From: an uncultured Alphaproteobacteria bacterium
Lineage (GTDB): Bacteria > Pseudomonadota > Alphaproteobacteria > CAAHEQ01 > UBA3637
NCBI GenBank assembly: GCA_949282845.1
Contig: CASDQF010000020.1
Span: forward strand, 1-41,458
Reading direction: 5' to 3'
Length of the DNA: 41,458 nucleotides
The position numbers were made by a program, and so were the translations under genes. This document shows, in pieces, positions 1 to 7,337 of the stretch (within the stretch, counting starts at the first letter, position 1; each line of letters begins with the position of its first letter). Under the pieces are notes generated by a model. The model made no database searches. It had not been told where the DNA came from and saw only the letters and a list, made by a program, of their open reading frames with translations.

Positions 1-311
1 AAACATATCTTCAGCCGTTTTCGTGGCCGTTTGCTTGGATCCGCTCATCCCTCGAAAAACAATCCCTTGCCCAATGTTCGTTCTGGCAAAGTTAACGGGC
101 TCTGAAAAAATATCAACTGCAAAAGATTCATATCCTTGATGTTGTTCTCAACTTTGATTTTGCGCATAGCTAAAGATAATCCGGTTAGTCCCGCGATAAC
201 AATAATTCCCATAATACTTAAAACAGTTAGCATTTCAATGAAAGTACGTCCTTGTTCTGAAAGTCTTCTGTTACTTTTACATAAAAATGAAAATTCAAAA
301 CGAAACATCAT
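1..311 (-). pseudogene. Type IV pilin/pseudopilin-like gene, frameshifted and cut by the window edge
   Basis: The start codon at 309-311 follows a good AGGAG ribosome site. The N-terminus is a class III signal: a short basic leader, then the prepilin peptidase site G|RTFIE with the conserved Glu at +5, then a hydrophobic helix (about residues 27-50). This is the hallmark of type IV pilins and type II secretion pseudopilins. The original frame stops at 45-47 after 88 codons, and its last 30 or so residues look random. From about position 135 down to position 1 another frame is open for 45 codons with protein-like content (starts GYESFAVDIF, ends TKTAEDMF). A single-base loss between about 152 and 135 joins the two parts. 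I infer a frameshifted gene, by mutation or sequencing error, with its 3' end beyond the window. Which pilin or secretion system it serves cannot be told. Confidence 0.7.
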
Positions 312-365
312 AAGTCTCCTTTTTCCTGATGTTTCTAAAATAATAGATTTATAGATTTATGGCAA

Positions 366-399
366 GGAAAAAACTCCCCCGTCGTGAGATGAGGGAGTT
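366..399 (-). terminator. Rho-independent terminator after the aaxC-like gene
   Basis: On the minus strand, arms AACTCCC and GGGAGTT (plus 393-399 and 372-378) enclose a 14-base loop and run into TTTT. It lies 7 bases past the stop of the antiporter gene, so it probably ends the decarboxylase/antiporter transcript. Confidence 0.7.
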
Positions 400-405
400 C
401 TAAAA

Positions 406-1887
406 CTAAATTTTAATAATGCCTCTTACAAAAGCATAAATTGCAAAAATTGCTAGGAAAATAAATATCCAAGCCAAATACTTTTCTGCAGGGCTAAATA
501 TGGGACGTCCTGGTATATTTTCTTTCCGAGCCCATATGTAAACAGGAATACCAATTGCAATGAAAACGACAGCCATCAACAAATAACTAAGTCCTGCTGC
601 ATAAATCAACCATAAAGCGTAAATGGAACCAAAGATACTTGTGATTAATGCTGTTGAGCGTTTGGTTGTCGTTTTTGTCGGATATTCACCATCCTCGCAA
701 AGCTTCCACAAATAAGCTGTACTCATTAAATATGCTGGTAAAACCATAACGGCGGTAATAGAAAGCATAGTATTCCATGCGTTATTTGAAAAATAAACCA
801 TTAACATGCCCAATTGCATTACAAAACTTGTCACCCATAAAGACGTAGAAGGTGAACCTGCTTCATTTTCTTTTGCAAAAGCTTTAGGCATTGTTCCGTC
901 TTGAGCCATAGATTGTGGCATTTGTGCCGTAATCATTGTCCATGCCAGCCAGCTTGCTAAGGTAGCAACAATTAAGCCAATATTCATTAACCATGCTCCC
1001 CAAGGGCCAACGGCTTTTTCTAAAACGCCAGCCGTTGAAGGATTCGGTATAGAAGCTAATTCTGCTTGTGACATAAAACCATAAGGTAAAACAGACAATA
1101 AAGCATAAATAGCTAAACAACCGATGAAACCAATTAAAGTTGCTTTTCCGACATCTTCTTGACTTTTGGCTCGGTTTGATAAGACGACAGCTCCTTCAAT
1201 TCCAATAAAAGCCCATAAAGTGACAAGCATTGTGCTTTTTACTTGGCTGCTGACTGTTCCTAATGATTTTACTTTTCCGGTAATAGCTTGCCCCCAAAAA
1301 TCAAAATCGAATTTATCAATATTAAAGAAAAATAATAGAATGATAATAAACAAAGCAAGAGGGACCATTTTAGCAATCGTACCAATTAAGTTAATTGCTG
1401 TTGCTTGTTTCATCCCTTTTAAAACGAGGTAGTTAAACCCCCAAATCAATAAAGAACCACCAATAATGGAATATAAATTATTGCCTCCCGTGAATACGCC
1501 TGGGAAAAAATAATTTAAAGCATCCATTGTGATGACAGCATATCCTACATTGCCAAAGATTTGACAAAGCCAATAAGACCAACCAATTGTAAAGCCCATA
1601 TAGGAACCAAATCCTTCTTTAGTATACATGTAAATACCGGTTGTTAAATCAGGCTTTGCCATAGACAGAATACGAAAGGAATTAGCAATAAAATACATAC
1701 CAAAACCAGTAATGAGCCAAGCCAGAATAACGGCTCCGATAGAGGCGCTTTGTGCCATATTTTGAGGCAAACTGAAAATGCCCCCTCCAATCATAGAACT
1801 GACGACGATACCAGCCAGACCGAAAACACCTAATTTACCGCTTGTAGACATATTAGATGTTTGTGTTGTTTTTTTATGTTGTGCCAT
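406..1887 (-). CDS. aaxC: APC-family basic amino acid antiporter, probably arginine/agmatine exchanger (AaxC-like)
   Basis: This 493-residue protein has about 12 hydrophobic segments. Near the N-terminus it carries the glycine-rich APC motif SSMIGGGIFSLPQNMA (about residues 30-45), as in the APA antiporters (ArcD, AdiC, chlamydial AaxC). These inner-membrane exchangers swap an external basic amino acid for its decarboxylated or deiminated product. The specific assignment rests on context: the only upstream gene in the same direction is a pyruvoyl-dependent arginine decarboxylase, as in the chlamydial aaxBC pair. Together they would import arginine, consume a proton inside and export agmatine. 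A hairpin separates it from the decarboxylase. A GAGGT ribosome site precedes the ATG. Arginine/ornithine exchange (ArcD) is the main alternative; sequence alone does not settle the substrate. Confidence 0.8.
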   Translation of the reverse strand: MAQHKKTTQTSNMSTSGKLGVFGLAGIVVSSMIGGGIFSLPQNMAQSASIGAVILAWLITGFGMYFIANSFRILSMAKPDLTTGIYMYTKEGFGSYMGFTIGWSYWLCQIFGNVGYAVITMDALNYFFPGVFTGGNNLYSIIGGSLLIWGFNYLVLKGMKQATAINLIGTIAKMVPLALFIIILLFFFNIDKFDFDFWGQAITGKVKSLGTVSSQVKSTMLVTLWAFIGIEGAVVLSNRAKSQEDVGKATLIGFIGCLAIYALLSVLPYGFMSQAELASIPNPSTAGVLEKAVGPWGAWLMNIGLIVATLASWLAWTMITAQMPQSMAQDGTMPKAFAKENEAGSPSTSLWVTSFVMQLGMLMVYFSNNAWNTMLSITAVMVLPAYLMSTAYLWKLCEDGEYPTKTTTKRSTALITSIFGSIYALWLIYAAGLSYLLMAVVFIAIGIPVYIWARKENIPGRPIFSPAEKYLAWIFIFLAIFAIYAFVRGIIKI

Positions 1888-1908
1888 TTTGAATTTACCT
1901 CATTTAAG

Positions 1909-1938
1909 AAAGGAGTATTCTTGAGAATACTCCTTTTT
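1909..1938 (-). terminator. Intercistronic hairpin between aaxB-like and aaxC-like genes
   Basis: A perfect 12-bp stem (AAAGGAGTATTC / GAATACTCCTTT) with a 4-base loop fills much of the 58-base gap between two genes in the same direction. Read on the minus strand it is followed by CTTAAAT, a poor U-tract, so it may be a partial terminator or an RNA-stabilising stem that sets different levels of decarboxylase and antiporter. On the plus strand it is followed by TTTTT, but no plus-strand gene ends there. Confidence 0.55.
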
Positions 1939-1945
1939 GTTAAGT

Positions 1946-2542
1946 TTATTTTTTAGATTTGTTTTCAACAACAGGTGCGAATTCAAAATTCAAAAAGCCC
2001 AGCGCTGTTAAACAATAAGCAAAATTTTGTGTAATATTAACATAGTTGTGGAAAAATTGGAATTCACTATGTTTGTCAACTCCGCGCAGTTCTAATTCGT
2101 GATTCATAGACTTTGTTAACCACATTTCTGCATGAGCTTGGGCAATGTCGTCATCTATATATGTGTCAAAATATTCTACATATTCTGCGGCCCAGCCACC
2201 TAAGAATTTTCCGGATTTATCTTTCCCCCAGACGATACCGATTCCGGTTGCAATTGCTTTGTGATCTTCAATTCTGGCTCCGTTTCCGGCCATAATAACT
2301 TCTAAGACAGCACCGTGTTTAAAGCTTTGTTCAACTTGTTCAACTGGAACGATATTGCCAAAAAGTTCTGGCGGTAAAACGGAAGTATAGGGAATGACAT
2401 TAAAATCTTGAATCTTCGCTTGTAACAAAGCAGTATCATAGCAGAAAGTTTCAAATGGTTGAGGTGGTATTCCATCATCGGCTTGACCAACGCCGCCGGT
2501 ATGAAATGCTAAAGTTGGATAACGTGTTCCTAATGTTGTCAT
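1946..2542 (-). CDS. aaxB: Pyruvoyl-dependent arginine decarboxylase (AaxB-like)
   Basis: This 198-residue protein resembles the PvlArgDC family (archaeal and chlamydial AaxB). These enzymes are made as a proenzyme that cleaves itself at a Ser; the Ser becomes the pyruvoyl cofactor of the large chain. The likely site is T53|S54 in [14 protein letters not shown], at the expected place in the chain. Downstream are the family-like segments LEVIMAGNG and a C-terminal region ending in a Lys-rich tail. The reaction is arginine to agmatine plus CO2, using one proton. The start follows a strong AAGGAG site. The antiporter gene lies directly downstream. No gene resembling the chlamydial porin AaxA is present. 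The upstream region carries two GANTC methylation sites, so expression may depend on DNA methylation (inference). Confidence 0.87.
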   Translation of the reverse strand: MTTLGTRYPTLAFHTGGVGQADDGIPPQPFETFCYDTALLQAKIQDFNVIPYTSVLPPELFGNIVPVEQVEQSFKHGAVLEVIMAGNGARIEDHKAIATGIGIVWGKDKSGKFLGGWAAEYVEYFDTYIDDDIAQAHAEMWLTKSMNHELELRGVDKHSEFQFFHNYVNITQNFAYCLTALGFLNFEFAPVVENKSKK

Positions 2543-2608
2543 TTTTTATCTCCTTTATTTTATAATTATTTTTTTTGAAACCGCTTTAAACAGTTTGATT
2601 GTTATCTG

Positions 2609-2622
2609 GACTCCCCCGAGTC
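2609..2622. promoter_or_regulatory. Paired CcrM (GANTC) sites upstream of aaxB
   Basis: GACTCCCCCGAGTC is a perfect 14-bp palindrome made of two GANTC sites whose starts are 9 bp apart. A GTTAAC (CtrA half-site-like) lies 3 bp further on at 2626-2631, give or take one base. If the promoter proposed at 2641-2669 is right, the pair sits just downstream of the aaxB transcription start. The same 9-bp spacing occurs upstream of ccrM. The sites are seen directly; their role is inference. Confidence 0.5.
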
Positions 2623-2640
2623 GAGTTAACAACTAAAAGT

Positions 2641-2669
2641 AGAGTAATTTTTTTTGAAAATGAAGTCAA
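2641..2669 (-). promoter_or_regulatory. Candidate promoter of the aaxB-aaxC operon
   Basis: On the minus strand, -35 TTGACT (plus 2664-2669), a 17-base spacer and -10 TACTCT (plus 2641-2646). The -35 is close to the housekeeping consensus and the -10 is weak. It would give a leader of about 90 bases carrying the GANTC pair. Confidence 0.35.
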
Positions 2670-2706
2670 ACATATTGTCGCATGTTAATGTATTCATTTG
2701 TATAGA

Positions 2707-2735
2707 TTGAATATACAACTTTTAGTTAATATAAT
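2707..2735 (+). promoter_or_regulatory. Promoter of the 2760 lipoprotein gene
   Basis: TTGAAT (2707-2712), a 17-base spacer and a perfect TATAAT (2730-2735) lie 25 bases before the start codon. This is the best sigma70-type match seen in the window. Confidence 0.65.
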
Positions 2736-2759
2736 CCTCTGGAATACTAGGAGAAAAAA

Positions 2760-3140
2760 ATGAAAAAAATTATAAAATTTACATCATTTGTTATCGTTTG
2801 CGCAGTCGGTACGGCTTGTCAATCTGTTCAAGAATATGAAACAACGCTTCGTTCTTGGATAGGTAAATCTGAAGCTCAATTAGTGAGTTCTTGGGGGGCT
2901 CCGACATCCATGGAAACAATAGCTCCTGGTCGTCAATTATTTACATACATTAAACAACATCAGGTTTTTGTACCGGGAGAAGCCCTAAATTATACGGCTT
3001 TAGGGGAGAATGCGGAATATAACAATTTTGGAGATTCCTTAGGAGAAACATTTGAATATTTTTGTCGAACGACATTTACGACACAAGATGATATCATTGT
3101 GAATTACAGCTGGGAAGGCGACAGTTGTTTAATTGAATAG
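2760..3140 (+). CDS. Small SmpA/BamE-like lipoprotein of unknown function
   Basis: This 126-residue protein begins with a lipoprotein signal: a Lys-rich N-terminus, a hydrophobic stretch and the lipobox VGTAC with Cys20 as the predicted lipidated residue. The mature part starts with a helix, then GKSEAQLVSSWGAPTS and a later PGRQLFTY. That pattern (helix, G-x-P turn, beta strands) is typical of small SmpA/OmlA-type outer-membrane lipoproteins. Two Cys near the C-terminus (in EYFCRTTF and GDSCLIE) could pair in the periplasm. AGGAG lies 7 bases before the ATG, and the promoter upstream is strong. It stands alone, converging on the next gene with only 6 bases between. Family membership is a resemblance, not proof. 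Confidence 0.7.
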   Translation: MKKIIKFTSFVIVCAVGTACQSVQEYETTLRSWIGKSEAQLVSSWGAPTSMETIAPGRQLFTYIKQHQVFVPGEALNYTALGENAEYNNFGDSLGETFEYFCRTTFTTQDDIIVNYSWEGDSCLIE

Positions 3141-3146
3141 CTGAGC

Positions 3147-4082
3147 TTAATGTTTAATTTTATGCCAAATAGAAGAACAAATAAAGAAAATGCCGCTTAA
3201 GCACAAAGGTACGAAATAATACATAATTCTGAAAGTAATTAACGCCGCTAGTATCGGAGCTTTTTCAGGGGGTGTATGAACGAATAAGTATAAGAACATG
3301 CCTTCAAAAACACCCAGACCTCCGGGAACCTGTGTCGAGATACCGATCAATTGAGCCAGTAGGAAAATAGAGATAACATGGAAAAAATTGACATCCAAGT
3401 GATATCTTAAAAGTGTATAGAAAACTAAAGAAGTTGCAAGCATATCTGCACTTCCAATTAGTAATTGATACAGCGTCATTCGTGTTGTTGGAGCAGCAAT
3501 TGTTATATTATTAAATGTTAATTTTCGTTTTGGTTTGACAATGAAGAACCAATAAAGAATAAAGAGAATAGATACTAAAATACTTCCACAATAAAACCAA
3601 AATACTTCTGAAGGTGCTCGTGTTAAGTGAAAAATGCTTGTTAGAATAAGAGATAAATTAAAAATACACGCCATACCGAGTAAAAATGTTAAACTTTCAA
3701 AAGCAATCATTTTAAGGACGTCTAATTCACTTAATCCCTTCTTTGAATAAAGCAAATAACGAATAGAGCCGCCGGCGATATAAGCATGTCCTGTCGTATT
3801 TGTAATCGAAAAGCTAACCATGGCTGTTTCAATAATGGCCGGTAGTGGTACTTTTTTTCCGATATACTTTAACGCCAATACATCATATCCAGAGTAAGCT
3901 GTATAATCTAATAGAACAAATATAAAAGCTAATCCCAAAACCCATATAGGAATGCTTTTCATAGAGAGCCATATTTGAGCCATGCCGATTTTTTCAATTT
4001 CCTGATAAACCAGCCATAATGCCAGCAGTAGGAAAAAGAAAGCAAAGAGTTTTATAACGCTTTTCAACCATTCTTTTAGCAT
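3147..4082 (-). CDS. UPF0104/LPG-synthase-type transmembrane protein
   Basis: This 311-residue integral membrane protein has about 8 hydrophobic segments. The motif QVPGGLGVFEG (about residue 250) is diagnostic of the family that includes YbhN and the flippase domain of MprF (lysylphosphatidylglycerol synthase membrane region). A second conserved-looking stretch is NTTGHAYIAGGSIRYLLYSKKG near residue 95, matching the usual N-terminal glycine-rich signature. The soluble aminoacyl-transfer domain of MprF is absent, so it is not a full MprF. Members are thought to handle or flip lipids, but most are uncharacterised. It is a single-gene unit flanked by two divergent or convergent lipoprotein genes. 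Function is unknown beyond membrane lipid-related transport. Confidence 0.75.
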   Translation of the reverse strand: MLKEWLKSVIKLFAFFFLLLALWLVYQEIEKIGMAQIWLSMKSIPIWVLGLAFIFVLLDYTAYSGYDVLALKYIGKKVPLPAIIETAMVSFSITNTTGHAYIAGGSIRYLLYSKKGLSELDVLKMIAFESLTFLLGMACIFNLSLILTSIFHLTRAPSEVFWFYCGSILVSILFILYWFFIVKPKRKLTFNNITIAAPTTRMTLYQLLIGSADMLATSLVFYTLLRYHLDVNFFHVISIFLLAQLIGISTQVPGGLGVFEGMFLYLFVHTPPEKAPILAALITFRIMYYFVPLCLSGIFFICSSIWHKIKH

Positions 4083-4226
4083 AAAGATTAAATAGGAAAA
4101 ATTTTTAAAAAAACAATAAAGTCAGTTGAAAAAAATGTAAGAAAATATAATGATATCTTATCTTCTATAAAATAATAAACTTTATAAATAAAAAATATGA
4201 AGAGGTGCTTTGCAAGGAGTAAAAAG

Positions 4227-4625
4227 ATGAAGAGAACAATTATTTTGTTAGGTATGTTATTCTTTTTAAGCGGTTGTGATACAGCAAATTGGCGTTTTTC
4301 CGGTTCGACAGAAATGCCTTTATCATATAAAACACCATTAGCGGTTAAAGATTATGAAATATTAGATGCTGTTCATGGCGAGTATAGTAGGATTTGTGTT
4401 TTATTTAGTTTATTTTGTTTCGGAGAAGTATATCCGTATGATGAGCTCATGCAGCAAGCCATTCAAAAGGGTGGTAATTCGATCATTAATTTTGTGACGG
4501 ATACGGATACATCATCGCCATTTTGGTATCCTCTTTATATGCGCAAGACAGTTCGAGTGAACGGATTGGCGATTAAGCTGACGAAGACGAAGCAAAATGT
4601 CCGTTATTCTTATGGAGAAAATTAA
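4227..4625 (+). CDS. Small lipoprotein of unknown function, TRL-like
   Basis: An ATG exists at 4197, but the ATG at 4227 is the better start: it has AAGGAG 8 bases upstream and gives a clean signal peptide MKRTIILLGMLFFLSGC with lipobox LSGC (Cys17 lipidated). The protein is 132 residues. The mature part is reminiscent of TRL-like small lipoproteins: a substrate-like beta region, a helix with YDELMQQAIQKGGNSIINF, and a closing strand VRVNGLAIKL. Helix residues around ELMQQAIQKGG are typical of domains in which an alanine-rich helix follows a glycine/aspartate turn. No operon partner. Its stop codon overlaps that of the convergent symporter gene (shared bases in TTAA). No function can be assigned. 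Confidence 0.65.
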   Translation: MKRTIILLGMLFFLSGCDTANWRFSGSTEMPLSYKTPLAVKDYEILDAVHGEYSRICVLFSLFCFGEVYPYDELMQQAIQKGGNSIINFVTDTDTSSPFWYPLYMRKTVRVNGLAIKLTKTKQNVRYSYGEN

Positions 4626-6013
4626 CTAAAAAAAGCCATTAAAAAGAGTATTGTCAAAACGACAGGTGCGATAAAACGTAAACTTATTTTGAAATAGCTT
4701 CGGAATAAATGCCCGGAATGTGAACTTTGTTGTAGATTACGCCAAATAGGTTTTACTCCAATCCATCCAATGAACAAGCAGCAAATAATCATTGTGAAAG
4801 ATAAAGAAAATGAACCAGTAATCCAATCGAACGCATCGAATAAATTACGATTGAATAATGTCCAAGAGAAAAGGCCAGTTAAGGAAAGAAGAGTTATTGT
4901 GAAGCTCAGAATATTTAAACAAGTTGTTAATAAGGTGGCTTTTAAGCGAGTTAATTTGAGTTTTTCCATAAACAAAGAAGTTAAGGGTTCATAGATGGAA
5001 AAAAGTGAAGTGAGGGCTGCAATAAAAAGTAACAGATAAAATAGGAAAGCCCAGAAAGCGCCTCCCCACATATTGTCAAACACATAAGGAAGGGTGATAA
5101 AAGTTAATCCGGCTCCTGTTGATGGTTCTAAGCCAAAAGCAAAGACGGCTGGTAAAATAATAAAACCAGCTAACAAAGATACGGTTAAATCTAATCCAAC
5201 AATCCAAGCGGCGTCTTTTTTTAAATTATCGGTGTTCGCCAGGTATGAGCCATAGGTAAACATAACGCCCATGCCCAAGGAAAGAGAGTAGAAAGATTGT
5301 CCTAACGCTGTTAAGAGGACTTTGGAAAATAAGGAAATATCAAATCCTGTTTCGGAGAAACCGATTGCAGACCAATCAGGGGTTAAAAAGAAAGCGACTC
5401 CTTTTTCTGCTCCGGGGAGTAATAAAATCCGACATAGCATTAAAATTAAAAGTCCAAACAAAAGGGGCATTAACCATAGGCAGACTCGTTCAATACCTTT
5501 TTTTACGCCTTTTGAAATCACTAAAGTTGTTAATAGAATGCAAAGCCCGCCCCAAAGAAGTTGCTCTGAAAAAGCATGTGTTAAATGATCAAAACCTTGT
5601 TGGGCATCAATAGGATTATTAGACCCGAACAAAGATAATCCAGCTTCAACTGTGTAAAGTAAAGTCCATCCGATGACAATGACATAAACACCACTGATAA
5701 TAATACCATTTAGAATAGCTAAAAAGCCGCCTAAATACCCCCAGAGAGGAGAATGTTGTTTTCCTATTTTGATATCAATTGCTTTAAAACCATCCATAAT
5801 ATTGGTTTTAGCAGTTCGTCCGAATGCTAATTTTCCAAGCAACATAAAATATCCTAAGCCAAAAACGCAACAAAGATATAAAATTAAAAAAGCACATCCA
5901 CCATTTTGGCCTGCCAAGTAGGGGAAGCGCCAAATATTACCCAGACCGATAGCCGAACCTGCTGTTGCTAGAATAAAGCCGAGGCGAGAACCCCAATGAG
6001 CACGAGATATCAT
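4622..6013 (-). CDS. Sodium-dependent transporter of the neurotransmitter:sodium symporter (NSS/SNF) family
   Basis: This 463-residue membrane protein belongs to the LeuT-fold NSS family. The N-terminal helix carries GSAIGLGNIWRFPYLAGQNGG (about residues 19-39, given here only as the family hallmark), including the Asn of GLGN that coordinates Na+ in LeuT and the RFP motif. About 11-12 hydrophobic segments follow, with an unwound-helix-like region SFYSLSLGMGVMFTYGSY near residue 240. These carriers import amino acids or related amines with Na+. The substrate cannot be read from sequence. The gene has AGGAGG upstream of its ATG and stands alone, divergent from fprA. A Na+-coupled carrier fits with the N-type ATPase in this window, but such carriers are common in bacteria. 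Confidence 0.88.
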   Translation of the reverse strand: MISRAHWGSRLGFILATAGSAIGLGNIWRFPYLAGQNGGCAFLILYLCCVFGLGYFMLLGKLAFGRTAKTNIMDGFKAIDIKIGKQHSPLWGYLGGFLAILNGIIISGVYVIVIGWTLLYTVEAGLSLFGSNNPIDAQQGFDHLTHAFSEQLLWGGLCILLTTLVISKGVKKGIERVCLWLMPLLFGLLILMLCRILLLPGAEKGVAFFLTPDWSAIGFSETGFDISLFSKVLLTALGQSFYSLSLGMGVMFTYGSYLANTDNLKKDAAWIVGLDLTVSLLAGFIILPAVFAFGLEPSTGAGLTFITLPYVFDNMWGGAFWAFLFYLLLFIAALTSLFSIYEPLTSLFMEKLKLTRLKATLLTTCLNILSFTITLLSLTGLFSWTLFNRNLFDAFDWITGSFSLSFTMIICCLFIGWIGVKPIWRNLQQSSHSGHLFRSYFKISLRFIAPVVLTILFLMAFFS

Positions 6014-6130
6014 TTATTATTCCTCCTGAACAAAAGTATAAAATAAAGAGGACACTTGCAATAAAAAAATTGAAAAACAGTTGCTTTTTGGTTAAAGTGA
6101 GCTCATCTTTTTCTGTAAAGGAGATAAAAA

Positions 6131-7309
6131 ATGGAAATAAAAGAAATTGTAAAAGATGTTTATGCAGTTGGCTCAAAAGATCCACATAGACCTTTGTTTG
6201 ATCAGTTGATGCCATTAAGTGAAGGGACGAGCTATAATTCCTATTTAATTAAAGGGAACGATAAAATAGCATTGATTGATACAGTTTATCCTCCGTTTGA
6301 AGAGGAAATAGAAAATAAACTTAAAAATATGGGAATTGAGCGAATCGATTATATTATTGCGAATCATGGGGAACAAGATCATTCCGGCGCTCTTCCAAAA
6401 TTGTTGGAAAAATATCCAATGGCTAAAATAGTCACAAATACTAAGTGCAAAGAAATTACAATGGGTTTCCTGCCGTTATCTGATGATCAATATGTGGTTA
6501 TTGATGATCGCTCTGAGCTAGATTTAGGTGGAAAAACACTACAATTTATTTTTGCACCATGGGTTCATTGGCCAGATACAATGTTTACTTTTTTGAAAGA
6601 AGATGGCATTTTATTTTCGACTGATTTTTTTGGGGCCCATGCGACTAACTTTGATTTATTTTGGGAAAATGATCCGTCGATTATTCCTTTAGCTAAAGGG
6701 TATTATGCTGAAATTATGATGCCGTTTGCGCGTATTTTCCAAAAATATTTACCGATGGTCGAAGCGTTAAATCCGACCATGATTGCTTCTTCACATGGTC
6801 CTATTTATCGTCAACCGAAGTTTATAATTGACTTATACAAAGAATGGAGTGGCGCTCATAAGAAAAATCAAGTTGTGATTGTTGCTGTTTCTATGTATGG
6901 CAGTACGACACAGATGGTTGATTATTTAAAAGAACAGTTGGAAAAGCAAGGCGTGACAGTTAAATTATACGATGCTGTTCATTTAAATATGAATGCATTA
7001 GCTTGCGATTTGGTCGATAGCGCCGGTCTGATTGTAGCAACGCCTACTGTTTTAACAGGACCTCATCCGGCTGTTGTAGAGTCAATTTTCTTGGCTAATG
7101 TTTTAAAACCGACATTAAAATATGTTGGTTTAATAGGTTCTTATAGCTGGGGAACAATGGTGGCTCAGAAAGTTAAAGAAATGTTGGGTAATTTAAAAGA
7201 CACAACAATTTTAGAGCCTGTTTTATCTAAGGGCACACCTAAAGAGCAAGATTTCGAAGCATTGAATAAGCTTGTTGAACAGATTGAGCAAATTCATAAA
7301 GAATTATAG
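6131..7309 (+). CDS. fprA: A-type flavoprotein (FprA/ROO family), O2 or NO reductase
   Basis: This 392-residue protein has two domains. The N-terminal metallo-beta-lactamase fold keeps all seven di-iron ligands: H79, E81, D83 and H84 (HGEQDH), H146, D165 and H222. The C-terminal flavodoxin domain starts near residue 247 with the FMN phosphate loop SMYGSTTQM (254-262). This is the minimal class A arrangement with no fused rubredoxin or flavin reductase, so an external electron donor such as rubredoxin or F420H2-type partner is required; none is in the window. These cytoplasmic enzymes reduce O2 to water or NO to N2O and are typical of anaerobes and microaerophiles. The start has AAAGGAG 8 bases upstream. 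A hairpin terminator follows directly. Whether O2 or NO is preferred cannot be read. Confidence 0.92.
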   Translation: MEIKEIVKDVYAVGSKDPHRPLFDQLMPLSEGTSYNSYLIKGNDKIALIDTVYPPFEEEIENKLKNMGIERIDYIIANHGEQDHSGALPKLLEKYPMAKIVTNTKCKEITMGFLPLSDDQYVVIDDRSELDLGGKTLQFIFAPWVHWPDTMFTFLKEDGILFSTDFFGAHATNFDLFWENDPSIIPLAKGYYAEIMMPFARIFQKYLPMVEALNPTMIASSHGPIYRQPKFIIDLYKEWSGAHKKNQVVIVAVSMYGSTTQMVDYLKEQLEKQGVTVKLYDAVHLNMNALACDLVDSAGLIVATPTVLTGPHPAVVESIFLANVLKPTLKYVGLIGSYSWGTMVAQKVKEMLGNLKDTTILEPVLSKGTPKEQDFEALNKLVEQIEQIHKEL

Positions 7310-7337
7310 AAAAGGAGGCTTTAGCCTCCTTTTTTTT
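7310..7337. terminator. Bidirectional terminator between fprA and galE
   Basis: Arms AAAAGGAGGC and GCCTCCTTTT flank a TTTA loop and are followed by a T-run on the plus strand; the flanking A-run supplies the U-tract on the minus strand. It starts right after the fprA stop codon, and the galE stop codon (7321-7323) lies inside the loop, so one structure serves both convergent genes. Confidence 0.85.

Noticed and set aside
2629-2728. Inverted repeat AACTAAAAG ... CTTTTAGTT between aaxB and the lipoprotein
   Set aside because: Nine-base arms of only A/T-rich sequence about 80 bases apart are expected by chance here.
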